The position numbers were made by a program, and so were the translations under genes. Shown here one piece after another: positions 34,367 to 46,491 of a DNA stretch of 64,000 nt (the stretch's first letter is position 1; the number at the start of each line of letters is the position of its first letter). Source of the DNA: Rostrohypoxylon terebratum (taxonomy: Eukaryota > Ascomycota > Sordariomycetes > Xylariales > Hypoxylaceae); assembly GCA_022497145.1 (NCBI GenBank), contig MU385902.1, forward strand, positions 124,001 through 188,000, in the 5' to 3' direction. Below the pieces are notes generated by a model. It did not search any database. It saw only the letters and a list, made by a program, of their open reading frames with translations, and had not been told where the DNA came from.

Positions 34367-35770
34367 TCATTGCCCCTCGCCGAATGGATAGTTGAATTTT
34401 AGCAGGCCGATCAATCCACCAACCCACCCGTCGTCATCCTCGGCAATTCCGTCCCGCTCGCTGTCGGCTTTGCTAGGAGACCGAATGACGCAGGGCACGC
34501 CGCCGGCCCAGCTGCCGTCGGGGGTACGGCCGACAGTTTCTCCCTCGACATGAATTTCCATTCCAATAGTCACTCCGGCCCTCCGCTTGCCGTCGATGCT
34601 AACTTCAAGCTCACGTCCGCGATTCTTCTCGCTCAATTTCAGGACGACCTTGCTATTCAGGGGCAGGCCGAGAGGTCTGAAACTAAGGCTGCGAGCACAG
34701 ATCGGGGTAATCAGCAGCGTCTTTACCAACGGGTGCATGATACTCCCGCCCGCAGACAGCGAATACGCCGTAGATCCCGTGGGCGTGCTGATCAGGATCC
34801 CGTCGGCTACTGCCTCCGTCAAGAAGTGGTTGTTGACGTAGACATCGATGATGGCGAGGTGAGGGTTCGGGCCACGGTGTATGACGAGCTCGTTCACGGC
34901 GTGAAACGGCCGGGATGCGAGCGGTTGCTCTACCACGTCTCCTACGCTTTGCGGGTCAGAACTCTGCTGAACAGACTGTCGTGGCTCGGCGGTCGAGGTC
35001 GGCATGAGCTGCTCATTCATATTAACGCCGGCGGCATCGTAGACCCCAACCTTCAACCGATGACGTAGGAGAATTTTGCTAGAACGAGTAGGTCCCATGC
35101 TTTTCCCGTGGACGTTATCCCAATTGTTATGAAGATAACTCTCGTCCTCCTCAGACCGGCTATTGGTGGCGACCTGTGTATGAGGGCCCTGCAGGTCGGT
35201 GACGGCCACACGGCTGCCGCTCATGTACACCTCGCGCCAGGCGCGCTTGTATTCCTCGAACTTCCATTCACCGAGAAAACCTAACGTCCCCATGCTAAAA
35301 GACAGGATCGGAGGCACGGACGTGTGGAGGCTAAAGAGGCTAGCTGCGCGCAAGATGGTCCCGTCGCCACCTAATGTGGTTACGAGGTCGATCTTAGCGG
35401 GGAACTGGCCCGGATCGGAGGTGTAGATGGGGAAAGGGAGCGACTCGTGGATAGTAGACGCGACCCGATGCTCGAAGACGAGGTTTAGGTTCGGATACTC
35501 GCTGTGGATATGAGTCGCGAAAGAGGCGGCGGAAGCAGTGACCTTCGGAGCGAGAAGCTTAGGAATGATCAAGATATTCCTAGGGGGCTCGGGCCACTGA
35601 AGAGATAGCAGAGAAGATGCCGCGCTCTGCTTGTACTTGGGCGAGATGCGATCGGGAAGAGTAGAAACGTCGAGAATTTCGCGACGGCAAGGAGTGATCG
35701 AGAATGATTGCGCATGAGGACATCGCGCGATTAGAAACAGGCGACTTTGAGAGATTGTAGGTCGAGGCAT
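34367..35770 (-). CDS. POS5: Mitochondrial NAD(H) kinase, Pos5-like
   Basis: Intronless, 467 residues from the ATG at 35770. Key motifs of the ATP-NAD kinase family are present: GGDGTILRAASLF (catalytic Asp), FSMGTLGFLG, the NE pair in AVNELVIHRGP, and the glycine-rich STPTGSTAYSLSAGGS. The N-terminal 50 residues are rich in Arg, Ser and Pro with few acids (RLFLIARCPHAQSF), consistent with a mitochondrial presequence. The insertion between GFLG and the NE motif is long, as in Pos5-type enzymes. Role: phosphorylates NADH/NAD to NADPH/NADP using ATP, supplying mitochondrial NADPH. Upstream lies a short AACCTC tandem repeat. Confidence 0.9.
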   Translation of the reverse strand: MPRPTISQSRLFLIARCPHAQSFSITPCRREILDVSTLPDRISPKYKQSAASSLLSLQWPEPPRNILIIPKLLAPKVTASAASFATHIHSEYPNLNLVFEHRVASTIHESLPFPIYTSDPGQFPAKIDLVTTLGGDGTILRAASLFSLHTSVPPILSFSMGTLGFLGEWKFEEYKRAWREVYMSGSRVAVTDLQGPHTQVATNSRSEEDESYLHNNWDNVHGKSMGPTRSSKILLRHRLKVGVYDAAGVNMNEQLMPTSTAEPRQSVQQSSDPQSVGDVVEQPLASRPFHAVNELVIHRGPNPHLAIIDVYVNNHFLTEAVADGILISTPTGSTAYSLSAGGSIMHPLVKTLLITPICARSLSFRPLGLPLNSKVVLKLSEKNRGRELEVSIDGKRRAGVTIGMEIHVEGETVGRTPDGSWAGGVPCVIRSPSKADSERDGIAEDDDGWVGGLIGLLKFNYPFGEGQ

Positions 35771-36426
35771 TTTTACTGAGGACTGTCTATCCGAACTGAT
35801 CACCAAATTACCCTAAAAGCCGTAGCCCTATAGCATTCAGGTATCACAGCTGTCCCTCTTAACAACCTCAACCTCAACCTCAACCTCAGCAACTCAGACT
35901 TCAGGACAATGCAACACGATATAGTGGCGGGTTGACGGGATATGCGACGTCGCAGTGAATCGCATGGTTCATATGGAAATATATGTAATATAAGCGATTC
36001 CTCACACAGATTCTAATTCCCGTTTATAAATGCAGGGGGGAAAAAAGTAAACGGAGTTATTGCGAATGCTTCTTAGGTATTTGTCACCTCAACCCATGGT
36101 CGATGAGCTGAAAAAAAATCACTTTCCTAATACTCCGTGGATTTAACGGCGAATCGTGTAGGAAGGGTGATGGTTATAACATCATGAGCACTTTACTTGG
36201 TGCTACTAGAGCGAGGAAGAGTAGACGACTTAGAATCTTAGATGCCATGATGTATTTTGGAAAAAAAGAAAAAAAAGACGATAATAAAAATGGGGAAGGC
36301 CGAAGACCGACCAGTATCTTTATGTAGTTATTCACACTGTATTTCTTTTTTGACCATTCTGCCATCACACCTCTAGTAGATACAGTAGTACATAATATCC
36401 TCAAGATTGGATAAGGCGAATTCATA
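35771..36426. other. Intergenic region upstream of the NAD kinase gene
   Basis: Includes a (CTCAAC)n repeat at about 35862-35890, about 95 bp upstream of the kinase start. Short minus-strand frames after 36174 are unsupported. Confidence 0.5.
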
Positions 36427-36960
36427 TTAATCAATATCACTCACAGTATTTGCCCTACTAAGTTCGATGTCTACCAACCATAGACGCTGAATCAGGAGTT
36501 CTCCGTCGTTCTGAATTGCCGCATTGACAAACAGAGTCGGGCTTCCTTTTAAAAGCTTGTTCTCGTATCCGCTATCATGGCTTGTGGAACGACATATGCC
36601 CTCCTCCACGCATAGTTTGGTCTCATCTTTATCGATTTTTGACTGCCGGAATCCCTTCATGGTTACAACAACGGTCGACCTTTCGTTTTCTATCTCGGAA
36701 AACTGGGATAGAGCATTACTTATCTTCTACCCCCAGTTCACTAATTTCCAAATTTGCCCCTTAGCCTTGGTGGATAGGGCCGAAACAGTGTAACTTGGTC
36801 GGGTTCTGGCTACGGTCGCGAACAAGTCCGGGCAGGCTGCTCTCTCTTTCGAGTGTGTTAAATCCACGATTCCCCTCGGAGGACCGTGAGTAATGACAAC
36901 GTCAGTCTCCTGTTGCATAGCAGATTCACGTCCCTTTTCTGGGTGATATCGGAATCCCCA
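36427..36960 (-). pseudogene. Remnant of a calcineurin-like metallophosphoesterase
   Basis: The minus strand carries, in order, pieces of the C-terminal half of the fungal calcineurin-like phosphoesterase family. ETDVVITHGPPRGIVDLT (36918-36727 frame) includes the metal-binding ITHGPP motif. LHCFGPIHQG follows in a shifted frame, then hits a stop where the family has GHIHEGWGA. TLFVNAAIQNDGE and WLVDIEL lie in a third stretch (36660-36427). The N-terminal half, with the DTHG and GNHD motifs, is not found upstream. One frameshift, at least one stop and loss of the first half show a dead gene. An unidentified intron could explain part of this, but not the missing half. Confidence 0.8.
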
Positions 36961-37859
36961 ATCGCGATGTTGTAGAGTTGTAGAACACTGTTAACATCAG
37001 CATTATGAATTTCAGGATTCAGGATTGGTGAGATTTGGTAATGGTGATTTATTAGGAAAACTTGTTTTCCTTTATATCGAGCATTCTCATTTCAAGTCAA
37101 AATGTTTCGCATATAATAAGGTTAGACCTTGGAAAACTCTAAAATTGGGGCGGCTTTAAGGTTTAAAGATTATCTTAACCTCGGAACTCTAAATTTCAGA
37201 GCCTCAGGGCCTCACGAAGATACCTAGAAGAAAGTGCGCTCCGCACTGGCAAGCTGGCGGGGTGATTATACGTCATATCCGCTAAGAGCGGGCAGGCGGG
37301 TGAAGGCAAGTTCGAGTAATATGAACCGAGGGGGAGTTCGGGTAGGCACGATAGGTAAGAGATGAGACCGACGACTACCTCTTATAAGGTGGTGTGTTAT
37401 TTAAAGGAGTATACCTGCTTTCATTGATAAGTGGCACGAAATACATCTTACTAGGTAGTTACCTCATTCTCGAAAAGCTGCGAAACAATTAGACAAATAC
37501 CTAGGTCCTAGGTCCTAATTCCTGGGTAAAACGAGATTACGGAGTATTCGGCCCGCTATTCGTCGAAATAGGTAACTATACCAGTTCGAACTAGTTAATT
37601 AGGTATCGTGAGTCGTGATAACTTCCCCAATAGCTCGTGATCTTACAAATCTAGTGCAAAGGAATGTAGTCAGTCGTACGTTACAAGAAGCTGTTTTTAA
37701 ATATATAAATATCTAAGAGGTATGTCACTTTATATATCTTAAATGAATCATTTCATTAACTTTATGCTTCGAGGCACATCCCTACTGTATGGATACTAGG
37801 TGATTCCAAGAAATACGCAATAAACAGAGTAAAAGACGATATACCAGAAAGCGGAAACG
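36961..37859. other. Intergenic region upstream of the oxidoreductase gene
   Basis: About 900 bp, AT-rich toward the gene, with GTCCTAGGTCCTAATTCC repeats near 37505 and an ATATATAAATATC stretch near 37701. No ORF is supported. Confidence 0.5.
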
Positions 37860-39039
37860 ATGGCTGATTCAACTACCAAGTCAACATTCAACGTTGGCGT
37901 CATTGGTTACGGGTAGGTCATCAAATCATGAATTTTTGAAACGGTGATAACTTACTCATCCTTCCAGATTATCCGCTACCATATTCCATATCCCATTCAT
38001 TTCTATCACGCCCTCCTTCAAACTCCATTCTATCCTACAGCGTGATCCTAGCAAATCAAATCTATCTGCTCCTCGAGATTACCCCAACCTAAAGCACTTC
38101 ACTACCTTGGAAAAATTCCTCGCCGACGCAGATCTCGACGTTGTTGTCATCACCACTCCTCCTCAGACACACTTCTTTTTTTCCCAGAAGGCGCTGCAGT
38201 CGGGCAAGCATGTGCTTGTGGAAAAGCCATTCGTCCCTAGCGTAGCTGAGGCGGATGCCTTAGTTGAATTAGCCCGGGAGAAGGGTCGCTTGATCTGCGT
38301 CTATCAGAACCGTCGGTGGGATAGCGACTTCTTAACGGTCAAGAAACTCCTCGTCGATGGCGACAAACTGGGTAGGATCGTCGAGTTCGAGACGCACTTC
38401 GACCGCTTTCGGCCAGAAAAACCCACTAATTGGAGGGGATCGCTGGGAATCGATCAGGGAGGGTCGATGCTGTACGATTTGGGAACCCACCTCGTTGATC
38501 AGATATACGTGCTATTTGGTCTGCCCCGGAGCGTTTTCGCTACCCTTTCCAGCCAGCGAGACGGCCTCCTCTTGGGGCCTCGTAACCCGGACGTCTATCC
38601 CGACAGCTTCACCGTGCAGATATTCTACGACAACGGCCTCACCGCCTTCGCGCGTGTCGCCGTGATGAGCGCCGAGGTGCAACAACCGAGGTTTTGGATC
38701 AGGGGTACCAAGGGTAGTTTCCGCAAGGCGGGACTAGATACCCAGGAACCGCAATTAAAGTCCGGCATGAAGACGGGCGATGCCAACTTTGGGCGGGAGG
38801 GCGCCGAGTGGAATGGAAAGCTTACGCTCGTTGACGCTGACGGTAACGCGCAAGAGCAAGACTATCCGAACGTGGAGCCAGAGACTTACAGCAAGATCTA
38901 CGAGCTTTTTGGCCAGGCCATCGTTCGGAACCGTGAACAAGACGTGCCCGTGCCAGCCTCGCAAGCAAGAGATGTTCTCCGAGTTATTGAGGCTGCTAAG
39001 GAGAGCGCGAAGAATCGGCGCGAGGTAGAGTTATATTAG
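37860..39039 (+). CDS. Gfo/Idh/MocA-family NAD(P)-dependent oxidoreductase
   Basis: Exons 37860-37912 and 37968-39039 (374 residues); 54-nt intron within the Rossmann glycine loop, giving GVIGYG then LSATIFH after splicing. Further family hallmarks: VVITTPPQTH (beta-strand and turn), the catalytic-lysine motif EKPFVPS, and a C-terminal alpha/beta domain with GGSMLYDLGTHLVDQ (the conserved His after DLG). Family members oxidise or reduce sugars, inositols or similar polyols; the substrate is not evident. Cytosolic, no targeting signal. Confidence 0.92.
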
Positions 39040-39593
39040 GGAAGGCTTGTACCCAGTCGGTTATTAATAGGAAACTGACATTTGCGTACATTGCGAGTTA
39101 ATTTTTTGAAAGATTTATCCCCAGATTCGTCGCACTCCGAAACTTTCGCTGTGCGATCTTCGACTATGAGTCACAATGTGCCTACTACGACTTCATTAGC
39201 TTGGCACGCTGTTCTCTTATGGAGCAATCATCTAAACCACCATGCAGCTTCAAATGCCGTAAATATGAATTCCAAGGTTGTCCTACCATATCCTTACCAT
39301 ATCAGCATAGATGGGTACCTAGATACCTGGGGAAAAAATAGTAAAAAAACACGACTAGAGTTGAGAATTCATGCTACCGTACGCTGCTATGAGAGATCGT
39401 CAATCTGCCCCCAAACTCCTATGCTCCGTGAGGTATCATTTGCATAATCTATCGATATTGGTATCTGGCACAACCTTGAGCCCACTTTCTAATCTGATCG
39501 CTTCTCTGGTCATCCAGCATCCAACGTTCACATCGAAAACGTTTCCCAGCAATCCCTTGAAGAGAAAAGTAGGGGTTGGGTAGGAGGGGATAG
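39040..39593. other. Intergenic region between convergent genes
   Basis: About 550 bp with only short frames; nothing recognised. Confidence 0.5.
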
Positions 39594-41075
39594 CTAACCA
39601 CGAGTAAATAATCGAAGGGTGCGAAGCATAAAGTTAAAAATCATCCCGAACGCCCCAAGCATAACAAATATTCTGATGAACTCCCACCAATTTTTGGTGC
39701 GAACTTCCGTCTCGATATGTCCCTTAATGCCAGCACCGTTTGCTGGGAATCGCCCTGTAGAGATGTACTGCTCGAGCAGGGCGTCTTTCTCGTACCACCT
39801 TTCACGGAGCCAGCTATCGAACTTTTCTTGGTCGTCCAAGGGCATGTCTGCTAAGGCGAAACGTCTCCAGTAAAAGTTGACAGATTTAGGGGGTCTACCT
39901 TGGAAATACGTGCTTGATAACGTGAAGTAGTCTTCGCCGTACTGTCCGCGGCTATTCGTTCAAATGGTATTAGCTCACCCGACGTCTCGGACTACGGCAC
40001 GATAAAAAGTGACGAGATAAAACGGGAAAGCGGGATACTCACGGAACACCTTCGTAGGCTACCGTGCAGTCGTACACGTAATCGACGGTCCCCTTTAGCT
40101 CGTTGAGGCAGAAAAACATGCCGGTGCTTCGAGGCAGCATCATGTGATTCATATCGCGGATGCCCGTCTTGGCAGCCCATTGGGCCGACTTGACTCGCCC
40201 GTTCGAAGATAAGTTGGTACCTTCGGGAAAGAGGAGCAACCACATCGGGTTCAAGTATCGTTTGCCGTCGAAATCGGTATGCTGAGTCTTCAGCTTGCCG
40301 AGCCTGTGGGCCATGCGAGGTCGATCGACGGCCATCTTGCGGGACATGAAGATGAAGCCTAGGAACATGCAGCCAGGACCGATAACAGGGACCCATTTCA
40401 AGGACTCTTTTAGTATGATATAGATGTGCCCGTGCATGTTAGGGACGTTCGTATACCCCACCCACCAAAGATAGAGCCAGTCGGTATAGATCTGTCGCGG
40501 AATGCTCCTGTTAGCTGCTTGCGTCCGAGGGCACGGAGAGTTAGTCTAGGGCAGACCTGGTGGTTCGCGATCATAACCATGCGCTCGGGGAAAGCGCACT
40601 GAACCCTACCGTCCGGGGTCAAGCTAAACTGACCGGCAACGGAGGAATCGCCGCTTATTCTTATCACTGTCGGCGCCCACCATTGCGTCATGGTGGTGAT
40701 CAGCAGGCCAAAGGAGGCCTTTGTCAAGGACATATAGGCATAGTAAAGGTCGCGGTTGAGGTAATAGAGCGGGGCGCCGAGGATCTGGGTGATATGTACG
40801 CTGCAGATATTACATATTAGAACGAAATCGCTTATTTCGATTCACGCCGGGGAACATCAGGTCGGGAAGATGATTGCGTACGTCAGACAACCGGTTGTAA
40901 AGTACACGAGGAAAGAGCAAGCACGGATGAAAGCTCTGAAACGGCCATATTTAGCCTCGCCTGCGGGATGACCGGTATTCGTGTCGGGGGCCGGGTAGGG
41001 AACGTCGGCTTTCGTTTTCGGTTCTGGAGCGTTGTCGGAAGATGGCGGACGGTGCCGTAGCTCGGCGGTGGTCAT
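39594..41075 (-). CDS. PlsC-type acyltransferase (lysophospholipid acyltransferase-like)
   Basis: Four exons: 41075-40882, 40800-40557, 40491-40043 and 39951-39594 (414 residues). The catalytic NH-x4-D motif is assembled across a splice junction (ANHQ, then IYTDW; His145, Asp150). The FPEGTNLS motif and LPRSTGMF block follow. Two or three hydrophobic segments are present: one before the catalytic motif (FIRACSFLVYFTTGCLT), one after it (VPVIGPGCMFLGFIFM) and one near the C-terminus (FVMLGAFGMIFNFML). This matches membrane-bound acyltransferases of the Cst26/lysocardiolipin acyltransferase type, which acylate lysophospholipids at the ER. The exact acceptor cannot be told. Confidence 0.9.
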
Positions 41076-42134
41076 AGTGGTACGGGGCGAGGGCGCGGGG
41101 GGAAGAACGGATGGTATGGATCGGTAATATAATAGGTTTTTATAAGAGGTAAGAAGTATTGAAGAAGTTTGACAATAGTCGAAAGCTTCAATGGCAATAT
41201 CGGAGACTGGAGAAGTATCGCATCCGAGTATCACGAGCGCAAGTGGGTTGGGGGTTGCCTCGGCCTGCTAATAGGAAGTAGAGAACAGAACATTAGTACA
41301 AGACAATTGTTCCTGAGGATTTAGGAGTTAAGAGGATTGGAGAATAGCAAGGCGGAGAATTTGGTTGCCTGGGTAGGTAGATATCGGATAATAGTAGGTA
41401 GGTAGTGAATATTCTCGGGTTCCGTATGAGCCGTGTGAGTCCGATGTTGCTGACCGAATCGTACCTATGCCACGATATTCCCAGCTAAGTGTTGCATACC
41501 TAGCCTTACAACATATAAAGATACTGGAGAGAAAGAGACGAAGAAACGGTAGGTTGAGGTTTAATAAGCTTGAGGACTTACCGGCTACGTATTCGAATAG
41601 AAGCGAATGAATGTGATCGCTCATCGGTGTCTAAAATCCATATCGATGCTTGTATTTCATAAGTTTCAATAGGTATCGTGACATGTGTGACATTTTCGAT
41701 TTCTACTATTAGTACTAGGTACTACTAGGTAGTAGGTAAGTGAAAAAGACGAAGTGGATTTTTTTAATGGGGGATTTGATATATACACTAATAAGATCAT
41801 TAGGATCACTAGGATCACTAAGAGAATTCGATGGTTGGTCACTGCCTACTAGGTAGGTAGCTTGGGATTAGTGTGTATACACGTAAAGTATAGGTAATGT
41901 CAAGTTTCAACCAGTAGCCCACGATTGTAAGGTAGGTGCCTAGGTCCTAGGGAAAGCAGGCAAGCAGGCAGACAGGCAGACAGGTCAGCGACTGCCGGTA
42001 TGTCAAATCGATGATGCGATGCGACGCAACGCAACGCAAGACCAGCATATCCTGGTCCTAGATGGAGATGGATCCCTAGCCGTTTAGGTGTTTGGGTGGA
42101 TTTAGCGGGTAATAGGTAGCCCTGGAGGTTTCGG

Positions 42135-42155
42135 TTTTTTTTTTTTTTTTTTTTT
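42135..42155 (+). repeat. Poly-T run (21 nt)
   Basis: Uninterrupted T homopolymer in intergenic DNA. Confidence 0.9.
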
Positions 42156-42876
42156 GGAATGGACGACTGACGTGCGGTTTAGGATGAATGCAATTCAAGG
42201 TTCTGCCACTTCTCGACTCAGTCAACACTCACGTGATGTTTCGAGTCCGTGAATTTGTCAATGTACATGTATATTATTATGTAAGTACCTACATGACGGT
42301 ACCTGGTATTAATAATCTCGAAATGTTCTCTCAGCTCTGAAGATATATCCATATGATAAGAAATCAACTTCTAGACCAAGGGGAAATGGTCAACTGACCT
42401 TCGGCTTCTACCAACGCCGCGCTATTACCCCCAACCCCCTTCTCCCAACGTTTCTCCTAATGTTATCTCAACTTCACCTTCTTTTTTTAACATTGGGTAG
42501 ATAAACAAGTACATACCTACTAGTAGGTACATAATACCTATTGATAGACATGTGGTCACGCGAACACCTTCCTGGGGGGTTCGTGTCTAGCAGACGAAAA
42601 TGACAACTTGCATCCATCCATCTACGAATTATGAATCAGGTGCTCTAATGTCTAATCAATTTGCATAATTATCCATGGATGTGATCCGGTATATCTTCGG
42701 AAACAAGCCACATTATCATCATTATCATAGCATACTTGTGGCTGAGATACTCTTCCCAATCCCGAATCGAGGTCACGATTTCTTCTTAACTATGCTTGCT
42801 CATTGTCTCCTATATCTCAAGTTTCAAGTTTCAATCTCTAATTATACAAGATTGGTTACATGTCTACCTTGGTAGA

Positions 42877-42908
42877 TATATAAAGGAGTTGATATATATA
42901 TATATATA
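42877..42908 (+). promoter_or_regulatory. TATA box and (AT)n run upstream of the lipase-like gene
   Basis: TATATAAA at 42877-42884, then an AT dinucleotide run at 42892-42908, about 75-105 bp before the ATG at 42984. This is the position expected for a core promoter. Confidence 0.55.
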
Positions 42909-42983
42909 AGAAACTCATAAAATCCGTGATGCCCCCCTAACATTCATTAGCTTATACTACTTCTTCCTACCACTACCTGAGTC

Positions 42984-44121
42984 ATGGCGATACGCAACGC
43001 TCATTTTCTAGCCTATCCGCCAAGGCCGCTTGATGACAAGGCAATTGACGAGTCACAGTCTCGTAACGTTCTCATCTTCTTCATCTCCGGGAATCCAGGC
43101 CTTGTCGATTACTACAAGCCATTCTTATCAACTCTTCGGGGACTCCTGGACGAAGCCAAGTCACTACAACGCACCCGCTTCCAGATATACGGCCAGGATC
43201 TTGCAGGTTTCCGGGACGAAGACCATGAGCCTTTCACGCAACAAAATAAACCTCACGACCTGGAATATCAGATCCAGAACACCCTCGCCGCGCTATCCGC
43301 GTTACGCGTGGAATCTGGTTCGCGTAAGGGACTACACTACGACGAAGTTCTACTCATAGGACATTCCGTAGGCGCTTATATCGCCCTCGAGCTCTTCCAC
43401 CGGCTACTCCGGAACCCAGAATTGGCCCCGCAATTAAACCTCGCATCGGGCATCCTCCTGTTCCCAACAATTCATCACATCTCCAGCTCTCCGAGCGGGC
43501 AGAAGCTCGACCTACTACGCCGGACGCCAGTCCTCGGCGACAACGCATATCGCATCGCGCAGTCGTTTCTGCACCTCTTACCGCAGAGTACCCTCCACTG
43601 GATCGTGAGCAAGGTCATGAGATTTCCGACCCACGCGGCGGAGATCACGACGCGTTGGCTCAAGAGTCGCGACGGCGTGTGGCAGGCCCTGCACATGGGT
43701 ATGGACGAGATGCAGGTCATCGGCGAGGATCGCTGGGATGACGAGCTATGGGAAATCGCGCACGACGCCGCGGCCCACGATAAACTAGTGCCCAAATTCT
43801 TCTTTTTCTTCGGCAAGGTAGGTTTCGAGATTCGTCGCTCCTATGATCGAGGAAGATTGACAGAAATTAAAGCACGATCACTGGGTGGCGAGTCACTACC
43901 GGGATGAGTTCATCCGGATGAGAGAGAAGCAGATAGACCGTACGAGACTAATAGTTGACGAAGGTAACATCCCGCACGCGTTCTGTATAAGTAAGTACTT
44001 ACATAAATGAGTCTCCCCTCGTATGTTGAGCGAGTAATTCAGTTGACATTTTCAAGACGACAGCGAAGTCGTCGCAGAAAAAGTGAGCAAGTGGATCAAT
44101 CAGATATATGGCGCTCCTTGA
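42984..44121 (+). CDS. Lipid-droplet-associated hydrolase (LDAH) family serine hydrolase
   Basis: Exons 42984-43817, 43873-43990 and 44057-44121 (338 residues); introns of 55 and 66 nt. The fold is alpha/beta hydrolase. The oxyanion strand reads IFFISGNPGLVDYY, the hallmark of the LDAH family. The nucleophile elbow is GHSVGAY (Ser128). The acid and His are supplied by later exons (HDHWV with Asp280; NIPHAFCI with His313), so the two downstream exons are essential to a complete triad. Family members associate with lipid droplets and influence sterol or triglyceride turnover. The end AEKVSKWI is the usual C-terminal helix. Confidence 0.9.
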
Positions 44122-44594
44122 CACTAAATCCCGAGATCGCACATCATCTGCTAAGAAATCGATCTTTATCGCAAACTAATAGGATATCTAATATGCATTA
44201 TGGTAGGACGAATCTAGCCGCAGACACAAAATCCAGGACGCCACGGTAGAGAAATACACAGAGGATCGATTCAGATAAGCAGTGTCGTTTAATATGTATC
44301 TACAAATCACTAGACTAGAACGCGCCACATCTACTGACAACGATAGATAACATCCGTTGCTGAGTTTCTGCTATCTGGATCTATTGATGCGAGCAGCTTA
44401 TGTATCCTGCAAGTCTGATACTAATTACAATAGAGATAGGCTTTGTCAATACCTCATATATTCTCATAATTCGAGGTTTACATCTACAAAACTCGACCAC
44501 CCAATAGAAATATGCTAATACTGTATCAGGCGAGATAGATTAACATCAGATACATCCAAGCATACTAGATACCCATCCCTAGTCGTCAAGCTCC
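44122..44594. other. Intergenic region between convergent genes
   Basis: 473 bp, AT-rich, no gene; should hold both 3' UTRs. Confidence 0.5.
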
Positions 44595-46491
44595 TTACAA
44601 CATCACCATACCGGCACCAACACCCATAGCCACGAGCATGTATAGACCGACGGCCACGTCTCCCATGGCGAGAAGAGGAGTACGGACGAATGCAGGGGCG
44701 GCGTTCTCGGTAGACTCGCTGGTAGACGAGGCAACAGCGGAACCAGCGGTAGCAGTGGCGGCGACGGCGACGGCAGAGTTGGCCTTAGCGAGCGACGACT
44801 GACAGCTGGAGTCAACCTTGGCAGATACAAGCTTAGCGGCGCCGTTGAAGTCGCAAGCATCGGGAGCACTGTTCTGGTTAACGTAGTAGGCGTTGAGGAC
44901 GTGGGCGAGCTGGTCCTTAGCATTGCACATGCCGTAAGGACCGTAGACGCCAGTCTCGGTGTCGTGCTTGATACCGGCGCAGGCGGCGGCGTCGTTCTTG
45001 CAGATGTAGCCGAAGATGTCGCCGTATTCCTTCTCGGCGAGATCGTCTGCGGGGACACAGGACAGAGAGCTGACCATGCAGTCGCAGAGATCGCTGTCGG
45101 GAGTAGGCGGGAGAGCGCCAGCAACCTTCCAGTTATCAGAGATAGCGGGGCAAGCGGCGGGAGAGTTGGTAGGGTTGTAAGCGGCCATGGAAGTAGACGA
45201 GGGCTTGACGTCGGCAAGCTTCGACTGCAGAACCTTGTAGTTCTTCATGGGATTGGCGGAGTTGCCGCTAACCTTGACCAGACCTACATACAGATAACAG
45301 ATATCAGACTCCGAGCGTGCTAAGCGGAAAGGGCAGCGCGAGTGTGAACCTACCATAGTCGTTCTCTTCTTCGTGGAACATGTACACAATACCACCGTTG
45401 AAGACGCCGGTCATCTGGCTGGAGTAGAGAGCGGTGGTGTCGTCCCAGAGACGACCCTCAGCACCACCGGGGGCATTGCAACCGTACTCGGCAAAGAAGA
45501 CGGGAACCGAGAAGTTGGAGAAGAATTTGACCTGTACGTCGTAACCGGACTCGGTAAAGCTGCTCTTGCCACACCAAGAGTAGATGTTGTAACCCCAGAA
45601 GTCGATGGCGCTATCCTGCTCACCACAGTTGAAGTACTGAGCCATGTTGGCACGAATCTCGGCATCGTCGTTCGCCGCATATCCGACACCCATCCATCGG
45701 CCGCCGTTCTTCTGCTTGTCGGAGATGTACTTCTTCACATCCCGGGTAGCAGCCTTGACGTAAGCCGAAGCATCAGCTGCGATTGAGAGTTAGCGTACGT
45801 TCTCATACGTGAGACCCCTACATACAATCCCCTAAAAGCACCTAGGCGCCGTAGGTTCGGATATGTACTTTGCGCTCGACACATGACAAGCTCTTCGTGC
45901 CACGGGATAACTTACTGTTAGTGTTGTTGTTGGTAACCTCGTTACCGGCGAAGAATCCGATGACGTTCTCGTACTTTCCGAGGTTATCAACGACACCCTT
46001 GTAGCGGTCGAAAAGCTCAACGTTCCAGGCCGGCGAGTCACGGTTGATGGAGAGAGCGGGTTCTCCCAAGTCGGCGACGACGTAAATACCAGCCTTGTCC
46101 AACATGGACATGCAGGCACTGTGATCGGCCTTAGGGTCGATGGCGTATGTTCGGATAGTGTTGACACCCAACTTCTCGAGCAGCGGGATATCACGCTTGC
46201 AAGTGTCCTCGTCGGCCAGAGGGTCCACATACTTGTTCTTGGAGTCCGAGCCGCCACCAGCCTCCTGCTGGTAAGCCACGCCTTTGATGAAGAACTGGTC
46301 ACCGCTCTTGGTGAAGAATTTCGATCCCTATCATGGGCATGTTAGGTTATTTGGTCCAAAAAAAGAAACATACTCTCCGTGGTCCCGATCGCAGTCCCAC
46401 TAGAACTTACCTTCATAATAATGGGGTCCAAAGCGACAGCGTTGCTGGTAAGGACCAGCGAGGTGGTCAAAGCCGATCGTAAGAAACCCAT
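44595..46491 (-). CDS. GPI-anchored 1,3-beta-glucanosyltransferase (GH72 with CBM43)
   Basis: Exons 46491-46411, 46327-45916, 45776-45354 and 45283-44595 (534 residues). An N-terminal signal peptide (ALTTSLVLTSNAVA) is followed by the GH72 catalytic domain starting KFFTKSGDQFFIKGVAYQ. Catalytic residues are Glu157 in FFAGNEVTNN (acid/base) and Glu261 in FFAEYGCN (nucleophile). A Cys-rich X8/CBM43 domain follows (CDCMVSSLSCV, GYICKND, GMCNAKDQLAHVLN). It then has a Ser/Ala/Thr-rich linker and a hydrophobic tail typical of a GPI-anchor signal. The Gas1/Gel subclass with CBM43 elongates and branches beta-1,3-glucan in the cell wall. All catalytic residues are intact. Confidence 0.95.

Larger units (their letters stand above)
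41076..42983. other. Intergenic region, repeat-rich
   Basis: 1.9 kb between divergent genes. It contains TAGGTA clusters (41380-41405, 41711-41740, 41840-41860), GGATCACTA tandem copies near 41800-41820, GGCAGACA repeats near 41957-41983, a T21 run (42135-42155), and the promoter of the downstream hydrolase. No gene is supported. Confidence 0.5.

Noticed and set aside
35862..35890. AACCTC repeat considered as telomere-like sequence
   Set aside because: The unit is not TTAGGG, there are only about four copies, and it sits between ordinary genes.
38357..38665. Overlapping plus-strand frame inside the Gfo/Idh/MocA gene
   Set aside because: Out-of-frame shadow; the main frame carries all family motifs.
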